From: Pseudomonas sp. M47T1
Lineage (GTDB): Bacteria; Pseudomonadota; Gammaproteobacteria; Pseudomonadales; Pseudomonadaceae
Length of the DNA stretch: 64,000 nt
Assembly: GCF_000263855.1 (NCBI RefSeq)
Contig: NZ_AJWX01000015.1
Span: forward strand, 96,275-160,274
Direction of reading: 5' to 3'
The stretch's first letter is position 1. Every line of letters begins with the position of its first letter. The notes below the pieces were generated by a model. That model did no database searches. It worked only from the letters and a program-made list of their open reading frames with translations, and was not told the origin of the DNA. Positions 18,278-26,635 of the stretch are shown piece by piece. A program made the position numbers and the translations under genes.

Positions 18278-18302
18278 TATAGGTATACCCCCTATAGCTA
18301 TG
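18278..18302. promoter_or_regulatory. Probable DmeR operator
   Basis: The segment GTATACCCCCTATAG, flanked by TATAG and CTAT, forms an AT-rich palindrome with a central C-run 34 bases upstream of dmeR. It closely resembles the DmeR box as I recall it from Rhizobium dmeRF. It would give autorepression relieved by Ni/Co. Confidence 0.75.
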
Positions 18303-18497
18303 CAATGGCCCGTTTTCATACTGTATTACATACCCTGTAATTACATATTATTTTATGTCGAAGTTTGGTCTTTATTTTGAAAAATCTGATCATTGATAAT
18401 ATAGGATTATCAAATGTCATTAAGCGCAGGCACGTAAACGCTCCCGTAAATGGGTATGAAACGCTGCAATCGGGGAGTTTTTGGGGGAAGAGCGCGA

Positions 18498-19166
18498 TCA
18501 GGCGCGCTTGCGGCGAATATCGGCGGGGGCGGGCAGCAGCCCTTGCAGCAGTAGGCGAGTGGCGGTCTGCGTGGCGGCGGCGTAATCCACCGCTTCAAGC
18601 TGGTCGCGGCCCCGCAGCGCGGGTACCTGCCAGCCCAGGCTGATGCAGGACTGGGCAATGGCCCAGATCGACAGCAACAGGTGCTCCGGGTCCATGCTGG
18701 CCAGCAGGCCCCGGTCAACCCAATGGCGCAGGCAATCGACGCTGTCGCGCACCCGTGTCGACCAGCGCTCGGCGTAGGCCGGCGGCAAGCGTGTGGCGCC
18801 TTCCTTGAGTTCCACCATGAACACCTTGGAGGCAAACGGCTGGCGCTCGAACAGCCGCACCATGGCCAGCACCGTGCGCGTCAGCGCTTCTACCGGTTCA
18901 TCACCGGCGCGCAAGCACAGGCAGGCGTCCATATAAGGGGCGGCGATGCTTTCCAGCACCTGGGCGTAGAGCTTGTCCTTGGATTTGAAGTAATACAGCA
19001 CGTTGGGCTTGGGCAGGCCGGCCTTGGCGGCAATGCCGCTGACCGTGGCGGCCGCGTAGCCTTCGTGGGCGAACACTTGGCAGGCGGCGTGCAGAATCAG
19101 CTCGCGAACCGGCAGTTGCGGGGCAGGGGCAGCGTCGAGCTTTGGGTCGAACGGCATGATGTACAT
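18498..19166 (-). CDS. TetR-family regulator (RutR-like C-terminus)
   Basis: A 222-residue regulator. The N-terminal HTH includes ILHAACQVFAHEGYAAATVSG followed by IAAKAGLPKPNVLYYFKSKD. The C-terminal ligand domain has the RutR/YcdC-like LSIWAIAQSCISLGWQ region. The start at 19166 (MYIMPFD) follows an AAGGA site with 7-base spacing, while the upstream ATG at 19190 lacks one. It is divergent from the haloacetate dehalogenase-like gene, which it probably represses through the palindrome at 19224-19247. Confidence 0.88.
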   Translation of the reverse strand: MYIMPFDPKLDAAPAPQLPVRELILHAACQVFAHEGYAAATVSGIAAKAGLPKPNVLYYFKSKDKLYAQVLESIAAPYMDACLCLRAGDEPVEALTRTVLAMVRLFERQPFASKVFMVELKEGATRLPPAYAERWSTRVRDSVDCLRHWVDRGLLASMDPEHLLLSIWAIAQSCISLGWQVPALRGRDQLEAVDYAAATQTATRLLLQGLLPAPADIRRKRA

Positions 19167-19223
19167 CGTCGAATCCTTGTTGTGCTTCATCCCCTGGCCG
19201 GAACGCAGCCGGGAATTGCTAAG

Positions 19224-19247
19224 CGCAATATACAAAACTATATAGCG
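19224..19247. promoter_or_regulatory. Candidate TetR operator
   Basis: Near-perfect palindrome with 9-base arms CGCAATATA and TATATAGCG (one mismatch) around CAAAAC, 58 bases upstream of the TetR gene. The remainder of 19167-19497 shows no other feature except the ribosome site of the next gene. Confidence 0.6.
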
Positions 19248-19497
19248 AAAGCGTAGTGCAATCCGAGGCAACGGCTGCGCAACTGGACACCGCGTCGCAA
19301 AAAGGCGGCGGCCTCAGGCCCGGGGCCGTCCCGGCTGCCAGGCCATAGGTCGATTCACCCCGGGGAAAATAGCCCTTTGATTGTCTACATTTCGTGTTCC
19401 ATGGCATTGCGCAACCCGTCTTGATGCTTGCTCGCCAAGGCATATCCTGTACTGGACCATTACCGGCCTTGCCCTCACAACAAGAAGGAACCCACCG

Positions 19498-20373
19498 ATG
19501 TTCTCCGGATTCAGCAAAGCGCAGCGTCACGTCAACGGCGTCACCATTGCCTACCGCATCGGCGGCAGCGGCCCCGGGTTGCTGCTGTTGCACGGCCACC
19601 CGCAAACCCATGTGATCTGGCACAAGGTGGCCGAACAGCTGGCCGAGCATTTCACCGTGGTGGCCGCCGACCTGCGCGGCTACGGCGACAGCGACCGGCC
19701 CGCCGCCACCGACGATCACGCGCCCTACAGCAAGCGCGTGATGGCCCAGGACAACGTGGCGCTGATGGCCGAACTGGGGTTCGAGCGCTTCAGCGTGCTG
19801 GCCCACGACCGTGGCGCACGGGTGGCGCACCGCCTGGCACTGGACCACCCGGACGCGGTGCAGCGCATGGTGTTGCTGGACATCGCACCGACGCTGGCCA
19901 TGTACAGCCAGACCAACGAGGCTTTCGCCCGTGCATACTGGCACTGGTTTTTCCTGATTCGCCCAGCGCCGCTGCCCGAGACCTTGCTGGAAGCCAACCC
20001 CGAAGGCTACCTGCGCAGCGTGATGGGCAGCCGCAGCGCGGGGCTCGCGCCCTTTACCGAGCAGGCCTTCGCCGAGTACCTGCGTTGCCTGCAACGGCCG
20101 GGCAGTGCCATGGGCATTTGCGAGGACTACCGCGCCAGTGCCTCCATCGACCTTACGCATGACCGCGCCGACCTCGAACGCGGCCACGGCCTGACCCTGC
20201 CACTGCTGGTGCTGTGGGGCGCCGAGGGCACCGTAGGGCGCTGCTTCCAGCCCCTGGAAGAATGGCGCCAGGTAGCCACCGACGTGCGCGGTAGAGCCTT
20301 GCCCGCTGGCCACTACATCGCCGAAGAAGCCCCACAGCTGCTTCTGGACGAGGCGCTGCGCTTCCTGCGCTGA
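19498..20373 (+). CDS. Haloacetate (fluoroacetate) dehalogenase-like hydrolase
   Basis: A 291-residue alpha/beta hydrolase. It carries every active-site residue I know for fluoroacetate dehalogenase: nucleophile Asp104 with Arg105 and Arg108 (HDRGARVAH), Asp128 (LLDIAPT), halide-binding His149-Trp150 and Tyr211, and general base His272 (AGHYIAEEAP). The HGHPQTH oxyanion motif is present. Predicted reaction is hydrolysis of 2-haloacetates to glycolate. An AAGGA ribosome site precedes ATG 19498. A divergent TetR gene is the likely regulator, and a broken transporter gene follows 10 bases later. Confidence 0.85.
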   Translation: MFSGFSKAQRHVNGVTIAYRIGGSGPGLLLLHGHPQTHVIWHKVAEQLAEHFTVVAADLRGYGDSDRPAATDDHAPYSKRVMAQDNVALMAELGFERFSVLAHDRGARVAHRLALDHPDAVQRMVLLDIAPTLAMYSQTNEAFARAYWHWFFLIRPAPLPETLLEANPEGYLRSVMGSRSAGLAPFTEQAFAEYLRCLQRPGSAMGICEDYRASASIDLTHDRADLERGHGLTLPLLVLWGAEGTVGRCFQPLEEWRQVATDVRGRALPAGHYIAEEAPQLLLDEALRFLR

Positions 20374-20383
20374 CCGCCGTGCG

Positions 20384-20722
20384 TTGCCGACCCTGTTCAC
20401 CCGCCTGCCGCCGCCCGTTCACGGGGCGGCGCGGGTCACCTCCAAGGTCGCTGGCGCCGTGGTGGGCGCAGGCTTCGTAGCCCTGGCCGCGAGCCTGGCG
20501 GTGGTGCCAACCGTGCCTGTGGCCGCCATGGTGCTGATGCTGGGCGTGGACCGGTTCATGGCCGAGTGTCGCTCGCTGACCAACATCATTGGCAACGCCG
20601 TCGCCGCGCTGGTGGTGGCCGCCTGGGACGGCGAGCTGGACCGCGACAAACTCGCGCCCATTGCCCTCAAGCGCTCGCGCAAGGCGGCCGCTGCGGTACA
20701 GGTTTCAAGCCAACCGCACTGA
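20384..20722 (+). pseudogene. dctA: 3' remnant of a dctA-type dicarboxylate symporter
   Basis: The 112-residue frame ends with a segment matching the C-terminus of DctA: GAGFVALAASLAVVPTVPVA, then MLGVDRFMAECRSLTNIIGN and WDGELDRDKL. Full DctA is about 430-450 residues, so roughly three quarters is missing. The surviving part holds only the last re-entrant loop and helix, which cannot transport. Homology starts near 20425; the preceding residues are junction sequence. It follows the dehalogenase gene by 10 bases, perhaps recording a former uptake-plus-degradation unit. Confidence 0.82.
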
Positions 20723-20791
20723 CGCCCCGGCGAAGGGTAGCGGGTGCTATCCTTCGACTATCCATGAACACACAGGCATTTTGCGAGCTCC

Positions 20792-21706
20792 ATGAGCACG
20801 ATTCGTGAACAACTGCCCCTGCCCGAAGACCTTCGGGTTTTCCTCACCGTGCTGCGCAAGGGCGGTTTTGCCGCTGCGGCGCAAGAGCTGGGCTTTTCTC
20901 CAGCCTACGTCAGCAAGCGCATCTCGATTCTCGAAACCACACTGGGCGCCCGCTTGCTGCACCGCAGCACGCGGCGCATTGCCCTGACCGATGACGGCGA
21001 GCGCGTGCGCGTGTGGGCCGCGCGGTTGCTGGGCGATATCGATGACTTCCTGGGCGAGATGTCCGAAGCGCGTCAGGCCCCGCGCGGCGCCTTGCACATC
21101 TGCAGCAGCTTCGGCTTTGGCCGCAACCACGTGGCCCCAGCCGTCTGCGCGTTGTCCCGGGCCTACCCGCGACTGGACATTCGCCTGGACGTGTTCGACC
21201 GGGTGGTGGACGTGGTCAATGAAGGTTTTGACCTGGAGATCCGCGTAGGTGACGACCTGGCCGGCCAGCACCTGGGCAAGCAACTGGTGCGCAACCTCCG
21301 GGTGTTGTGCGCCACGCCCGAGTACCTGGCGGCGCGGGGCACGCCGCAGACCCTGGCCGACCTGGCCGAGCACGACTGCCTAGTGATCAAGGAGCGCAAC
21401 AACGCCTTTGGCGTGTGGAGTTTGAGCCGGGAAGGGCAGGCCGAATCCGTCAAGGTCAGCGGCCCGCTGTCGTCGAACAACGGCGAAATTGTGCTGCAGT
21501 GGGCGCTCGATGGCGCGGGGATCATTCTGCGTTCGCTGTGGGACGTCAAGCCCATGCTCGACCAGGGCCGGCTGGTGCAGGTGCTGCACGACTACAGCCA
21601 GAGCGCGAACGTGTGGGCGGTATACCCGATGCGGTTGAGCCAGTCGGCGAAGCTGCGGGTGTGCGTGGAGTTTTTGCAGGAATATTTCCGCAACCTGTCA
21701 CCCTGA
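20792..21706 (+). CDS. LysR-family regulator (DmlR-like)
   Basis: A 304-residue LysR protein. The N-terminal HTH reads DLRVFLTVLRKGGFAAAAQ, then AYVSKRISILETTLGARLL and RSTRRIALTDDGE. The effector domain follows to the C-terminus. The shape resembles DmlR-type regulators of dicarboxylate (D-malate, tartrate) genes. That suits the dctA remnant just upstream and the leuCD-like pair converging from downstream, but the target is inference. Confidence 0.87.
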   Translation: MSTIREQLPLPEDLRVFLTVLRKGGFAAAAQELGFSPAYVSKRISILETTLGARLLHRSTRRIALTDDGERVRVWAARLLGDIDDFLGEMSEARQAPRGALHICSSFGFGRNHVAPAVCALSRAYPRLDIRLDVFDRVVDVVNEGFDLEIRVGDDLAGQHLGKQLVRNLRVLCATPEYLAARGTPQTLADLAEHDCLVIKERNNAFGVWSLSREGQAESVKVSGPLSSNNGEIVLQWALDGAGIILRSLWDVKPMLDQGRLVQVLHDYSQSANVWAVYPMRLSQSAKLRVCVEFLQEYFRNLSP

Positions 21707-21721
21707 TGCACCCAAGCCTGT

Positions 21722-21770
21722 AGGCTGCTGCCAGGCTGCGAAATGGGCGGCAGGTCCTGCGGCCGGGCGC
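21722..21770. repeat. REP half-site
   Basis: Contains GCTGCTGCCAGGCTGCGAAA followed by a short GC hairpin (GGCAGGTCCTGC). It lies between converging genes. Confidence 0.6.
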
Positions 21771-21796
21771 ATGGGGGCGACGGTTGCCTCCTGGGG

Positions 21797-22405
21797 TCAG
21801 GCCAGCCAGGGATTGTGGTGCAAATGGCGCTGTTCGAACGCGCGGATCTGTTCGGCCCGTTGCAGGGTGGTACCAATGGCGTCCAGCCCTGACAGCAGGG
21901 CTTGTTTGCGCAGTTCATCGATGGCGAAAGCTATGACGGTGCCATCGTCCAGGCGGATCTCCTGGCGTGGCAGGTCGACGCTTAAGGTGGAGGTCTCTGG
22001 GCAACTGATCTTTCGCCCCAGCGTGGCCAACTGAGCCTCATCCAACTGAATCGCCAGCAGCCCGTTGCGCTGGCAGTTGTCGAAGAAGATGCCGGCGAAG
22101 CCGGTACCGATCAGTGCCCGAATGCCGCGCTGCTTAAGGCCCCACACAGCATGCTCGCGACTGGAGCCGCAGCCGAAGTTAGGCCCGGTGACCAGGAAAC
22201 GCGCATCCTGCCAGGCCGGCTGGTTGAGCACGAAATCAGGGTTGGGCGCGCCTGATTCGAGTACGCGCAAATCAAAGAACAGCCCCTGGTCCAGGCCACT
22301 GCGGTCGATGCCCTTGAGAAACTGCTTGGGCATGATCACGTCGGTGTCGATGTTGGCCGCCAGCATGGGGGCAGCGCTGCCAGTCACAATGTCGAAAGGT
22401 TGCAT
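21797..22405 (-). CDS. LeuD-like dehydratase small subunit
   Basis: A 202-residue swivel-domain subunit of the aconitase superfamily. Motifs are ANIDTDVIMPKQFLK and the substrate-binding GPNFGCGSSREHAVWGL. It pairs with the LeuC-like large subunit 3 bases upstream to isomerise or hydrate a malate-type acid. No leuB lies beside it, so this is probably not the leucine-biosynthesis copy. Candidates include 3-isopropylmalate, citramalate or maleate; the sequence alone does not decide. Confidence 0.88.
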   Translation of the reverse strand: MQPFDIVTGSAAPMLAANIDTDVIMPKQFLKGIDRSGLDQGLFFDLRVLESGAPNPDFVLNQPAWQDARFLVTGPNFGCGSSREHAVWGLKQRGIRALIGTGFAGIFFDNCQRNGLLAIQLDEAQLATLGRKISCPETSTLSVDLPRQEIRLDDGTVIAFAIDELRKQALLSGLDAIGTTLQRAEQIRAFEQRHLHHNPWLA

Positions 22406-22408
22406 GGT

Positions 22409-23848
22409 TCAGGCCTCCAGTACGAAGGAACGGACGTCGGTCAAATGGCCGGCGATCGCCGCAGCGGCGACCATGGCCGGGCTCATCAGGTGGGTGCGTG
22501 CACCCGCGCCCTGGCGCCCTTCGAAGTTGCGATTGGTGCTGGACGCGCAACGATCGCCGGGTGCCAGCACGTCGTCATTCATGGCCAGGCACATGGAACA
22601 ACCCGACTGGCGCCACTCAAACCCTGCGTCCAGAAACACGGCGGCCAGGCCCTCGGCTTCGGCCTGTTCGCGCACCAGGGTGGAACCGGGCACGATCATC
22701 GCCCGCACGTGGCTGGCCACGCGTTTGCCGCGCACCACCCGCGCCACGTCGCGCAGGTCTTCGATGCGGGCATTGGTGCAGGAACCGATGAAGGCATGGT
22801 TGACCACCACCTCGCTCAACGCCATGCCAGGGGTCAGGCCCATGTAGGTCAAGGCGCGCTGCTGGCCCTGGCGCACGATCAGGTCGGTCTGGGTGGCGGG
22901 GTCGGGCACGGCGCCGCTGATGCTGGCGGCCTGGTCCGGGCTGGTGCCCCAAGTGACCATGGGCGCCAGGTCGTTCACGTCAATCAACACTTCACGGTCG
23001 AACCGGGCGCCGGGGTCGCTGCGCAGTTGCTGCCAACTGGCCAGGGCGGCCTCCCACAGCGGGCCTTTCGGCGCGCGGGGTTTGCTTTTCAGGTAGGCGA
23101 ACACCTTTTCGTCCGGGGCCATGAACGCGCCACGGGCGCCGGCTTCCACGGCCATGTTGCAGATGGTCATGCGTGCCTCGACGCTCAGCGCGGTGATGGC
23201 CGGGCCGTCGAACTCGATGGCGTAGCCGGTAGCGCCCGATGCGCCAATACGGGCGATCACCGCCATGATGACGTCCTTGGACGTCAGGCCCGGCCCCAGC
23301 ATTCCGATGACCGTCACTCGCAGGGTGTTCAGGCGCTTGTACACCAGGGTCTGGGACGCCAGCAGATGCTCGATCTCCGAGGTCCCGATGCCAAAACCGA
23401 ACGCGCCCAGGGCGCCATAGGTGGTGGTGTGGCTGTCGCCGGCAGCCACCACCATGCCCGGCAGGATGAAGCCTTGCTCGGGGGCGACCACATGCTCGAT
23501 GCCCTGGCGCTTGTCCAGTACGTCGAACAGTTCGATGCCGAAGTCGCGGCAGTTCTCGGTGAAATACGCCACCTGGCGAGCACCGCCGGCGTCGGGCATG
23601 GTCGCTGTGCGCAAAGGCGCGGTCGGGTTGACGTGGTCCACCACCGCCAGCGTCGCGGCCGGCCGCCACACGCTACGTCCAGCCTTGCGCAGGCCGCTGA
23701 AGGCCTGGGGGCTGGTGTATTCGTTGGCGACCTGACGGTCTATATACAGCAGCACATGCCCTTGGTCGTCCAGGGTGCACACGGTGTGGCTGTCGATGTG
23801 TTTTTGATAGAGGGTACGGGGGCTGCTCATCGGAGGGCTCACGGTCAT
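22409..23848 (-). CDS. LeuC-like dehydratase large subunit ([4Fe-4S])
   Basis: A 479-residue aconitase-superfamily large subunit. It has the three cluster cysteines in IGSCTNARIEDLRDV and SGCSMCLAMNDD. GDSHTTTYGALGAFGFGIGT supplies active-site residues, and SSTNRNFEGRQG closes the C-terminus. It forms the catalytic enzyme with the small subunit downstream. Two starts are possible, 23848 and 23830; neither has a strong ribosome site. The neighbouring DmlR-like regulator and dctA remnant suggest a dicarboxylate pathway. HbzIJ-type maleate hydratase is an alternative to isopropylmalate isomerase. Confidence 0.88.
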   Translation of the reverse strand: MTVSPPMSSPRTLYQKHIDSHTVCTLDDQGHVLLYIDRQVANEYTSPQAFSGLRKAGRSVWRPAATLAVVDHVNPTAPLRTATMPDAGGARQVAYFTENCRDFGIELFDVLDKRQGIEHVVAPEQGFILPGMVVAAGDSHTTTYGALGAFGFGIGTSEIEHLLASQTLVYKRLNTLRVTVIGMLGPGLTSKDVIMAVIARIGASGATGYAIEFDGPAITALSVEARMTICNMAVEAGARGAFMAPDEKVFAYLKSKPRAPKGPLWEAALASWQQLRSDPGARFDREVLIDVNDLAPMVTWGTSPDQAASISGAVPDPATQTDLIVRQGQQRALTYMGLTPGMALSEVVVNHAFIGSCTNARIEDLRDVARVVRGKRVASHVRAMIVPGSTLVREQAEAEGLAAVFLDAGFEWRQSGCSMCLAMNDDVLAPGDRCASSTNRNFEGRQGAGARTHLMSPAMVAAAAIAGHLTDVRSFVLEA

Positions 23849-24012
23849 TGTTTGCAGTCAGCATATTCCCAGGGGGTTTTGCATCAATAGGCCATTGGGA
23901 ATGCGCTGAAACACGAATCGTGAGCAATACCTGTAGCCGCTACCGCAGGCTGCACCGATTGCGCTGGTATACTGCGTGGTCATCTGCACCCACCTGCAAG
24001 GCCCGTCATTCC

Positions 24013-24933
24013 ATGGTCTCCGAAGTTGATCGCTACATCGCCGCCGGCACCCGCGAGAACACCCGGCGCAGCTATCAGTCGGCGGTGGAGCACTTCGAGG
24101 TGACCTGGGGCGGCTTCCTGCCGGCCACCAGCGATGCCGTCAGCCGTTACCTGGCCGCGTTCGCCGGCAAGTTGTCACTCAACACCCTGCGATTGCGGCT
24201 GGCGGCGCTGGCTCAGTGGCATGTGAGCCAGGGCTTTCCGGACCCTACCAAAAGCGCGCAGGTGAAGCAGGTGATGAAGGGCATCCGCACCTTGCACCCT
24301 CAGCAGGAAAAACAGGCCGAGCCGCTGCAACTGCTGGCCCTGGAACGCTGCGTGCGCTGGCTGGATGTGGAGATCGAAGCCGCCAGGGGCCGTCACGACA
24401 GCAAGCGCCTGCTGCGTTGCCAGCGTGACAAGGCGCTGATCCTGATGGGCTTCTGGCGCGCGTTTCGCAGCGATGAGCTGTGCCGCCTGGACGTGCAGTT
24501 CATCCAGGCCCGGCGCGGGGAGGGCATGCGTATTTTCCTGCCCTGGAGCAAGGGTGATCGCGACAGTCGCGGTACCACCCACTCGGCCCCGGCGCTGGAG
24601 CGGTTGTGCCCGGTGGACGCCTACTGCGACTGGCTGCAAACCGCGGGCATTGCCCACGGCCCGGTGTTTCGCGGCATCGACCGCTGGGGGCGGTTGAGCG
24701 ACAAGGGCCTGCATCCGTACAGCGTCATGCACCTGCTGCGCGAGGCCCTGTTGGGTGCCGGGCTGGACGGCGACGCCTACAGCAGCCATTCGCTGCGTCG
24801 CGGTTTTGCCAATTGGGCCAGCCAGAGCGGCTGGGACCAGAAGTCGCTGATGAGTTATGTGGGCTGGAAAGACAGCCAGTCGGCGTTGCGTTACCTGGAT
24901 GCCCGCGCTGAGTTTCGTTTGCCCAGCCTGTAG
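24013..24933 (+). CDS. Tyrosine recombinase (site-specific integrase)
   Basis: A 306-residue integrase. An N-terminal core-binding domain (TRENTRRSYQSAVEHF) precedes the catalytic domain, which carries Arg in WRAFRSDELCRLD, a Lys around PWSKGDRDS, HSLRRGFANWA (HxxR), Trp in YVGWKDSQSALRYL and the nucleophile Tyr in RYLD. All catalytic positions look intact. The ATG at 24013 was chosen; the frame upstream to 23848 is probably non-coding. No phage or island genes adjoin it; instead a KfrA-like gene follows. In many Pseudomonas genomes this pair appears to be stable. Confidence 0.88.
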   Translation: MVSEVDRYIAAGTRENTRRSYQSAVEHFEVTWGGFLPATSDAVSRYLAAFAGKLSLNTLRLRLAALAQWHVSQGFPDPTKSAQVKQVMKGIRTLHPQQEKQAEPLQLLALERCVRWLDVEIEAARGRHDSKRLLRCQRDKALILMGFWRAFRSDELCRLDVQFIQARRGEGMRIFLPWSKGDRDSRGTTHSAPALERLCPVDAYCDWLQTAGIAHGPVFRGIDRWGRLSDKGLHPYSVMHLLREALLGAGLDGDAYSSHSLRRGFANWASQSGWDQKSLMSYVGWKDSQSALRYLDARAEFRLPSL

Positions 24934-24940
24934 CCAGGTC

Positions 24941-25021
24941 TGTAGCCGCTGCCGGCCCGCATGAACCGTCGAGATCCTCATCGTGGACGATGGCCAGCGC
25001 CGCCTGGCGGCAACGGCTACA
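24941..25021. repeat. Paired REP element
   Basis: TGTAGCCGCTGCC (24941-24953) and GGCAACGGCTACA (25009-25021) are inverted copies with one mismatch, between the integrase and kfrA-like genes. Single copies of the TGTAGCCGCT core also occur near 23931 and 29602. Confidence 0.72.
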
Positions 25022-25082
25022 AGGCATGTATAGTGCGGCCCATACAGAATACGTAACGTAGTACAGCCCAACAGGAGCAAGC

Positions 25083-26072
25083 ATGGCACGCGGCGGGATC
25101 AACAAGGCAGTGGTACAGAAAGCGCGTGAAGGGCTGCTGGCCCGTGGCGAAAACCCCACCATCGACGCCGTTCGAGTGGCCTTGGGCAACACCGGTTCGA
25201 AAACCACCATCCACCGCTACCTCAAGGAACTGGAAGAAACCGACCAGCGCCGCCTGGCCCCGCGTGAACACCTGACCCAGGAACTGGGCGAACTGGTGGG
25301 CCGCCTGGCCGAGCGCTTGAAAGAGGAGGGCGACGAGTACGTGCAACAGGCTCAGGCCCGCTTCGACCTGCAAAAGGCCGTGCTGGAAGGCGACCTGGAC
25401 AAGGCCCTGAAAGCCAACGCCGCCCTGCAACAGCAATTCGAGATTCAGACCGAAGCGCTGGCCAGCGAATCCGAGCAACTGCTGACCTGCCGCACCTCGT
25501 TGCAGACCGAACACACCCGCAACGCCCGGCTCACTCAGGCGTGCACCGACCTGCAAGCGCGCGTCGGCGAAAAGGACGAGCAGATTCGCTCGCTGGAAGA
25601 AAAACACCAGCACGCCCGCGATGCCCTCGAACATTACCGCCAGGCGGTGAAAGAGCAGCGCGATCAGGATCAGCGTCGTCACGAAGGCCAGGTTCAGCAG
25701 GCGCAAGTGGAAGTGCGGCAGCTGCAACAAAGCCTTATCGTCAAGCAGGACGAACTGATGCGCCTGAGCCGTGATAACGAGCGCATGCTGGTGGAAGCAC
25801 GTCAGGCCCGCAAGGACCAGGACAGCGCCAACCAGGCCCTCGCCGACAAGGTCAATGAAGTCAGTGCCCTGACCACCCAACTGGCCCAGGCCCTGGGTGC
25901 GCGTGAAGCGTTGAATGGGCAGATCGAGGTGTTTCGCCACGAACAGGCGGCCCAGGTCAAGGCCACCAAGGCCCAGGTGCTGCGCGAAGCGCGCCTGGAG
26001 CAACAGTTGCAGCAGGCCAACGCCACGCTGGCGCAATGGCGCGCCGACCGGGCGGCGGCCAGCGCCGAATAA
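25083..26072 (+). CDS. KfrA-like DNA-binding coiled-coil protein
   Basis: A 329-residue protein. Residues 1-110 match the KfrA N-terminal DNA-binding domain (ARGGINKAVVQKAREGLLAR, then PTIDAVRVALGNTGSKTTIHRYLKEL). The remaining two thirds is a long coiled coil rich in Gln, Glu, Ala and Arg. KfrA proteins are plasmid-borne autoregulators and filament-forming partition helpers. This one is chromosomal and paired with an integrase. A GGAG ribosome site precedes the ATG. The motif GTATA/CATAC upstream (about 25028-25047) may be its operator. Confidence 0.85.
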   Translation: MARGGINKAVVQKAREGLLARGENPTIDAVRVALGNTGSKTTIHRYLKELEETDQRRLAPREHLTQELGELVGRLAERLKEEGDEYVQQAQARFDLQKAVLEGDLDKALKANAALQQQFEIQTEALASESEQLLTCRTSLQTEHTRNARLTQACTDLQARVGEKDEQIRSLEEKHQHARDALEHYRQAVKEQRDQDQRRHEGQVQQAQVEVRQLQQSLIVKQDELMRLSRDNERMLVEARQARKDQDSANQALADKVNEVSALTTQLAQALGAREALNGQIEVFRHEQAAQVKATKAQVLREARLEQQLQQANATLAQWRADRAAASAE

Positions 26073-26075
26073 GCT

Positions 26076-26495
26076 TCAGGGCTGGCCCGGCTCCACCGGG
26101 TGCAGGCCGCTGCGCAGGATACGCCGGGCGCGCTGGACCTTTTCCAGCGCCCCGGGCACGCCATTGCCCATGTCCATCAACGCCTTGGCACACAGCTGCG
26201 CCCCATAACCGTCGAGCTTGGCAAACTGCTCGCCAGTCATGTGCACGGTTTTCATGGCGAAGGCCAGCAGCTTATCGCCCGCGTGCGGGCCCTGCAAAAT
26301 GCCCTTTATCATGTACGCCAGCGCCTGGCGGTACTGGCCCTGGGTGAGGATGGCCGCGCAGTCGATATCGCTGCCGGCAAAGGTGCGCTGCATCCATTCA
26401 CGCTGAACATCGTCCAGCAACTGCGGGTCGCTGCCGTCCTCGGCGAACACCCGGGTACTGCGCAAGGGGATGACGTTGTCGTCGTGATCGGCCAT
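26076..26495 (-). CDS. Hypothetical protein
   Basis: A 139-residue soluble, largely helical protein with no signal peptide. It starts MADHDDNVIPLRSTRVFAED; a central region QYRQALAYMIKGILQGPHAG is followed by KTVHMTGEQFAKLDGYGAQL. I do not recognise the family. It is 3 bases from the end of the converging kfrA-like gene and divergent from the FAH hydrolase. Codon use matches the chromosome, so it is probably a real, vertically inherited gene. Confidence 0.7.
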   Translation of the reverse strand: MADHDDNVIPLRSTRVFAEDGSDPQLLDDVQREWMQRTFAGSDIDCAAILTQGQYRQALAYMIKGILQGPHAGDKLLAFAMKTVHMTGEQFAKLDGYGAQLCAKALMDMGNGVPGALEKVQRARRILRSGLHPVEPGQP

Positions 26496-26635
26496 GGGAT
26501 CTGCTTCTCGACAGTAGCGTTAGGCATAAGTATGCGCCATAGCGTTGCCCTGTCCACAATCCACGTGGTTCTGTACAAGCCTTGCGTACGAGTGCGGCGC
26601 ACACTGGCAGCCTGCCTTTGAGCCAGGAGCTGAAC

